Positions 6,561 through 9,620 of a stretch of DNA of 9,620 nt are shown piece after piece (within the stretch, counting starts at the first letter, position 1; every line of letters starts with the position of its first letter). The notes beneath the pieces were generated by a model. It was not told the origin of the DNA and searched no databases. It worked only from the letters and a program-made list of their open reading frames with translations. Origin of the DNA: Thermodesulfobacteriota bacterium (GTDB taxonomy: Bacteria; Desulfobacterota_D; UBA1144; Nemesobacterales; UBA2774); the NCBI GenBank assembly GCA_039028315.1, contig JBCCIH010000083.1, positions 1-9,620 of the forward strand, written 5' to 3'. The translations under genes were made by a program, and so were the position numbers.

Positions 6561-7681
6561 TGAAAATCACAAACCTTACTTTAGCCGTAGTTATAGCTAT
6601 CGGCGGCATCTTAAATGCATGCAGTGGTGATCATAGCAAAAAGACTGTTACTCCGGTGAGAGTCGAAGAAGTCAGAATCCACGATGAAAATGCACCTGTA
6701 CGATATACGGCGAGTGTAAACCCATACAGTCAAGTTAGTCTGGACTTTGAGGTCAGGGGTTATGTGATAGAGATTCTACAAACTCAAGGAGCTGATGGAA
6801 GATCCAGAGATGTTCAGGCAGGAGATTTTGTCACAACAGACCTGCCGCTAGCACTTATTGACCCTACTGAGTATCTAGCAAAAGTGGTGGAGGCTAAATC
6901 ACAGCTCGCCTCAGCTAGGGCCGCGCAGCAAAAAGATACCGCGGCATACAAAAGAGCTCAAATACTTTATTCACAGCAAAGCATGACTGCTCCAGAGCAT
7001 GACCGGGCTGTAAAGAACTTCAAAACATCTAATGCACAAGTTAAGGCGGCTGAGGCAAACCTGGTTGAGGCTGAGCAAAATCTTTCATACTGCACACTCA
7101 GAGCACCGTCTAATGGAGTTTTACTAAGCAGGGATATAGAAATTGGCGCTCTCGTCAGACCGGGAACAAAAGGATTTGAGCTTGCAGATGTATCAGCTGT
7201 TAAAGTTGTCTTTTCCATACCCGACACTGTGTTAGGAGACGTCAGGCTCGGCGAAGTAATGGAGGTTACAACAGAATCAATAAAAGACACCATTTTCTTA
7301 GGTGTGATAACAGAGATTGCGCCATCTGCAAATCTTAGAACAAGGGTTTTCAATGTTGAAATCACAATACAAAACCCCGAGAATCAGTTAAAGCCCGGGA
7401 TGATAGCTTCACTGAACGTCTTTAAAGGAGATTCAGTAAATCCAGTGTACGCCGTACCTTTAGATTCAATAGTAAGATCAGTAAACTCCCAAGATGGATA
7501 CGCAGTTTTTACAGTTCATGAGAGCGGGGGCAAGGTCAAAAGTCAAAGAAAGGACGTGACGCTTGGAAGTGTATATGGAAATAGAATAGCGGTTGTCCAG
7601 GGCCTAAGCGAAGGGGAAAAAGTAGTTACAATGGGAGCTCAGCAAATCCGAGATGGACAGGAAGTAAATATTATTCACTAG
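6560..7681 (+). CDS. RND efflux membrane-fusion (periplasmic adaptor) lipoprotein
   Basis: Encodes 373 residues of the HlyD/AcrA adaptor family. The signal sequence ends in the lipobox-like LNAC with Cys21 as the likely lipidated residue. Two lipoyl half-motifs (VSLDFEVRGYVIEIL at ~59-73 and LRAPSNGVLLSRDIEIGALV at ~180-199) flank an alpha-helical hairpin (~104-176, Ala/Gln/Lys-rich). A beta-barrel (~212-290, ending LKPGMIASLNVF) and a membrane-proximal domain to the C-terminus follow. The first lipoyl half carries an extra loop (QGADGRSRDVQAGD, ~76-89) where most adaptors have a shorter turn. It links the RND pump to the TolC-type duct. GGAG at 6549-6552, 7 nt before the ATG and inside the preceding gene, supports the start and translational coupling. 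Confidence 0.92.
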   Translation: MKITNLTLAVVIAIGGILNACSGDHSKKTVTPVRVEEVRIHDENAPVRYTASVNPYSQVSLDFEVRGYVIEILQTQGADGRSRDVQAGDFVTTDLPLALIDPTEYLAKVVEAKSQLASARAAQQKDTAAYKRAQILYSQQSMTAPEHDRAVKNFKTSNAQVKAAEANLVEAEQNLSYCTLRAPSNGVLLSRDIEIGALVRPGTKGFELADVSAVKVVFSIPDTVLGDVRLGEVMEVTTESIKDTIFLGVITEIAPSANLRTRVFNVEITIQNPENQLKPGMIASLNVFKGDSVNPVYAVPLDSIVRSVNSQDGYAVFTVHESGGKVKSQRKDVTLGSVYGNRIAVVQGLSEGEKVVTMGAQQIRDGQEVNIIH

Positions 7682-7700
7682 TTAAAATTAGAGAAGTGAT

Positions 7701-7705
7701 GGAGG
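7701..7705 (+). promoter_or_regulatory. Ribosome binding site of the YtoQ-family gene
   Basis: GGAGG lies 4 nt before the ATG at 7710. It is the strongest Shine-Dalgarno core in the efflux operon, so this inserted gene may be translated independently and well compared with the permease gene after it, which has almost none. Confidence 0.6.
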
Positions 7706-7709
7706 AAGC

Positions 7710-8156
7710 ATGTCAGAGAATGTCTGGAGAATATATCTATCAGGTGAAATACATAGTGACTGGAGAGAAAGAATATTAGAGGGATCTGTAGATCTTCCAG
7801 CTGAGTTCTACTCCCCTGTCACAGATCACGAGGCAAGCGATCTTTGTGGTGAAGAGATACTAGGCAAAGAAGAGCTCAACTTCTGGAGAGATAGAAAAGG
7901 AGCCGGAATTAACTCCATAAGAACTAACACACTAATAGAAACAGCAGACATCATAGTTGTTAGATTCGGACCCAAATATAAGCAGTGGAATGCAGCTTTT
8001 GATGCTGGATATGCATCAGCTTTGGGAAAACCCATGATCACACTACATGATGAAGAATATGATCATGCACTCAAAGAGGTGGATGCTGCAGCTAGAGCGA
8101 CGGCCAGAACCCCTGAGCAGGTAGTGGAAATTCTAAATTACGTAATTTTAAAGTAA
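7710..8156 (+). CDS. ytoQ: YtoQ-family protein (nucleoside 2-deoxyribosyltransferase-like)
   Basis: Encodes 148 residues, the usual length of the YtoQ family (Nuc_deoxyri_tr3 in Pfam). Diagnostic stretches are IYLSGEIHSDWRERI near the N-terminus, DHEASDLCGEEILG (~39-52), NSIRTNTLIETADIIVVRFG (~68-87) and the highly conserved KYKQWNAAFDAGYASALGKP (~89-108). The fold is the Rossmann-like flavodoxin type shared with nucleoside 2-deoxyribosyltransferases and TIR/SLOG-type nucleotide-binding proteins. The conserved GEIH and the acidic and Asn residues suggest nucleotide or nucleoside binding. To my knowledge no reaction has been established for YtoQ itself. There is no signal peptide, so it is cytosolic. 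It starts 28 nt after the adaptor gene and ends 7 nt before the pump gene, so it is almost certainly co-transcribed with them, although it has no known part in efflux. Confidence 0.88.
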   Translation: MSENVWRIYLSGEIHSDWRERILEGSVDLPAEFYSPVTDHEASDLCGEEILGKEELNFWRDRKGAGINSIRTNTLIETADIIVVRFGPKYKQWNAAFDAGYASALGKPMITLHDEEYDHALKEVDAAARATARTPEQVVEILNYVILK

Positions 8157-8163
8157 CCCTTAT

Positions 8164-9620
8164 ATGGCTCATAGAGACGACAAAGATATAATTGCCAATA
8201 CCCATAACACGGCCCGTTATTTCACAGAAAACAGGCACGTAGCCTGGGTACTTCTTTTTGCAGTCCTTATCTGGGGCGCGTTTAGCTGGATGAACATGCC
8301 TAAACGAAAAGACCCCGATATTCCAGTTTTGGTTGCAGTTGCCATCTGCCAATGGCCAGGTGCAGATGCTGAGCAGGTTGAACAGCTTGTTACAAAACCA
8401 ATGGAACAAACCATAGCGCAAAACTCTAAGCTTCATGAACCTGGAGCGGGAAATGATTTTGCCCTACAATCAACCTCTCTTGCTGGATATGCAATCATCC
8501 AAATTCAACTATCAGAAGGACTTGCGGATACTACGCAAGAGTTTAACGATATAAATTTAAGATTAAAGCAGCTAAACGATCAATTGCCTCAGGGCGCAGG
8601 CCCGATTCAGTTTAACAGCGGTTTTGGCAACACAGCGGCCCGAATGATTACTGTGGCTAGCCCCAAGGAAAGCGATCTGGAACTAGAGCTTAGAGCAAAC
8701 AATATTAATAAGGCGATTGAACTAGCCAGAAATGATGCCGGATCAGAAAGCGGACGGGTATCTTTAGTTGTTGCTCTTCCAACATCCGTAGATACAACTG
8801 CATTAAATAGTGTTATAGAGCTCTTAGTAATAAATCTGATTGAAAACGGCATTGCTACAAATATTAAAGAGGTTATTGGGCCTTCTTTTATAGGACTTGA
8901 TCTAAGCCCTCTTGTAGGCGATCAAGAGCTCTTAGACTATACATTTACTTTTACCAAACAAAAGCTTGGTCTAAACAGCTTTCATATAGACGGCTGGGAT
9001 CCAATATTAGTTAGAGATATAAAAGACACAAAGAAAAAACTTAAAGAAGTTGACGGAGATAAATATAGTTACAGAGACCTAGAAAACATTACTGAACTAA
9101 TAACTGAGAACTTTCAAACAATCGAGGAAGTCTCGATTATTCAGCGCTCAGGAACTCTTAGTCAAGTTATCTATCTTGATTACTCTCAGGACGTTTTTGC
9201 ATCTTATGGAATTACTCCTGCAAAAATAAAAAGTGCTCTTAACGAGAGAAACATTATTGTCCCAGGAGGAGAAGTAGAGGTTGACGGCACTGAAGTCATT
9301 GTATATCCGTCGGGCGCATTTAACTCAGTAGAAGAGATTGCAAATGTAGTAATAACAGAAACACAAGACGGGACCCCAGTTTATTTAAGAGACCTTGGCG
9401 AGATTGTAAGAGGCTACCAAAGCCCGCCTAGCCTGCTTAATTTCTATAAGTGGCAAGATGATAAGGGCAATTGGCATAGAAGCAGAGCCATAACCTTGGC
9501 CATACAGATGCGGGACAAGGATCAGATAGGAAAATTCGGAGAGGCTTTAGATCAGGCTACACAAAAACTTGCGCCACTTCTGCCCTCGGACATCATTATA
9601 GATAAAACTTCAGACCAACC
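8164..9620 (+). CDS. RND efflux permease, N-terminal portion (3' truncated by window edge)
   Basis: The frame is open from the ATG at 8164 to the window edge, 485 complete codons of a protein that normally exceeds 1000. TM1 is at ~27-44, followed by MPKRKDPDIP (45-54) and WPGADAEQVEQLVTKPMEQ (64-82), the standard start of the first porter domain. The porter core resumes with YSYRDLENITELITENF (~301-317), GITPAKIKSALNERN (~349-363), VYLRDLGEIVRGYQSPP (~406-422) and the SDQP near the edge that precedes TM2. Between ITVASP (~162-167) and residue ~300 lie about 130 residues that ordinary AcrB-type pumps lack. The family is inner-membrane, proton-driven and trimeric; the substrate is unknown. The seven-nt gap after ytoQ and lack of a clear Shine-Dalgarno sequence suggest coupled translation. 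Confidence 0.9.
   Translation, partial: MAHRDDKDIIANTHNTARYFTENRHVAWVLLFAVLIWGAFSWMNMPKRKDPDIPVLVAVAICQWPGADAEQVEQLVTKPMEQTIAQNSKLHEPGAGNDFALQSTSLAGYAIIQIQLSEGLADTTQEFNDINLRLKQLNDQLPQGAGPIQFNSGFGNTAARMITVASPKESDLELELRANNINKAIELARNDAGSESGRVSLVVALPTSVDTTALNSVIELLVINLIENGIATNIKEVIGPSFIGLDLSPLVGDQELLDYTFTFTKQKLGLNSFHIDGWDPILVRDIKDTKKKLKEVDGDKYSYRDLENITELITENFQTIEEVSIIQRSGTLSQVIYLDYSQDVFASYGITPAKIKSALNERNIIVPGGEVEVDGTEVIVYPSGAFNSVEEIANVVITETQDGTPVYLRDLGEIVRGYQSPPSLLNFYKWQDDKGNWHRSRAITLAIQMRDKDQIGKFGEALDQATQKLAPLLPSDIIIDKTSDQ
8652..9063 (+). other. Extra ~130-residue segment in the RND porter domain
   Basis: This covers residues ~164-300 of the permease. In AcrB only about ten residues separate the strand ending near VVGVINTDG from the helix beginning EDISDYV. 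Here the equivalents (ITVASP and YSYRDLENI) are more than 130 residues apart. The inserted part contains a predicted helix (LELRANNINKAIELARN), a strand with VSLVVALP, a second helix (TALNSVIELLVINLIENGI), and GLDLSPLVGDQELLDYTFTF, so it looks like a folded alpha/beta module. It has no Cys and no low complexity. Boundaries are approximate. Confidence 0.6.

Noticed and set aside
6967..7365. 132-codon minus-strand ORF opposite the adaptor gene
   Set aside because: It lies entirely antisense to clear lipoyl and beta-barrel coding sequence and resembles no family.
8092..8436. 114-codon minus-strand ORF across the ytoQ / permease junction
   Set aside because: It is antisense to two recognisable genes and its translation has no recognisable domain.
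1..9620. CRISPR arrays, tRNA/rRNA genes, insertion sequences, phage or defence genes
   Set aside because: Looked for on both strands by eye; no repeat-spacer pattern, cloverleaf, transposase or terminal inverted repeats were found.

Overview
The window looks like a chromosomal segment of a Gram-negative, A+T-leaning bacterium (roughly 40% G+C by eye). It carries an outer-membrane TolC-type channel gene, a lipoprotein adaptor and an RND pump, so a double membrane is implied. The phylum cannot be fixed from this sequence. An uncultured deltaproteobacterial or similar lineage would fit, but that is a guess.

Layout. At the left edge (1-348, +) is the C-terminal part of an unrecognised protein with an acidic, Ala/Ser/Glu-rich tail. 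Facing it on the minus strand is a 33-codon reading frame (413-514) encoding a probable single-pass membrane peptide. A hairpin that pairs best in minus-strand RNA (560-587) separates it from the dominant gene of the window. That gene (605-4855, -) encodes a 1416-residue malate synthase / isocitrate lyase fusion. The isocitrate lyase half is the long ICL2 (AceA2) type, including its C-terminal GNAT-like domain, which is the acetyl-CoA sensor in mycobacterial ICL2. One chain therefore carries both dedicated glyoxylate-shunt activities and a likely acetyl-CoA-responsive domain.

A 316-322 bp divergent intergenic region (4856 to about 5177) holds good sigma70-like promoters for both directions. 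It also holds several dyad-symmetric sequences, the best being a perfect 9+3+9 palindrome at 5019-5039.

To the right, on the plus strand, lies a compact operon: a TolC-family outer-membrane factor, a membrane-fusion lipoprotein (1-nt overlap), a YtoQ-family protein (28-nt gap) and an RND permease (7-nt gap) that runs off the window. The operon is a tripartite efflux system with two peculiarities. A cytosolic nucleoside-deoxyribosyltransferase-like YtoQ gene sits between adaptor and pump, and the pump has about 130 extra residues in its first periplasmic porter domain.

No tRNA, rRNA, CRISPR array, insertion sequence or phage gene was seen. The most distinctive elements are the MS-ICL2 fusion, the RND insertion, the YtoQ gene inside the pump operon, and the small membrane ORF downstream of the fusion gene.
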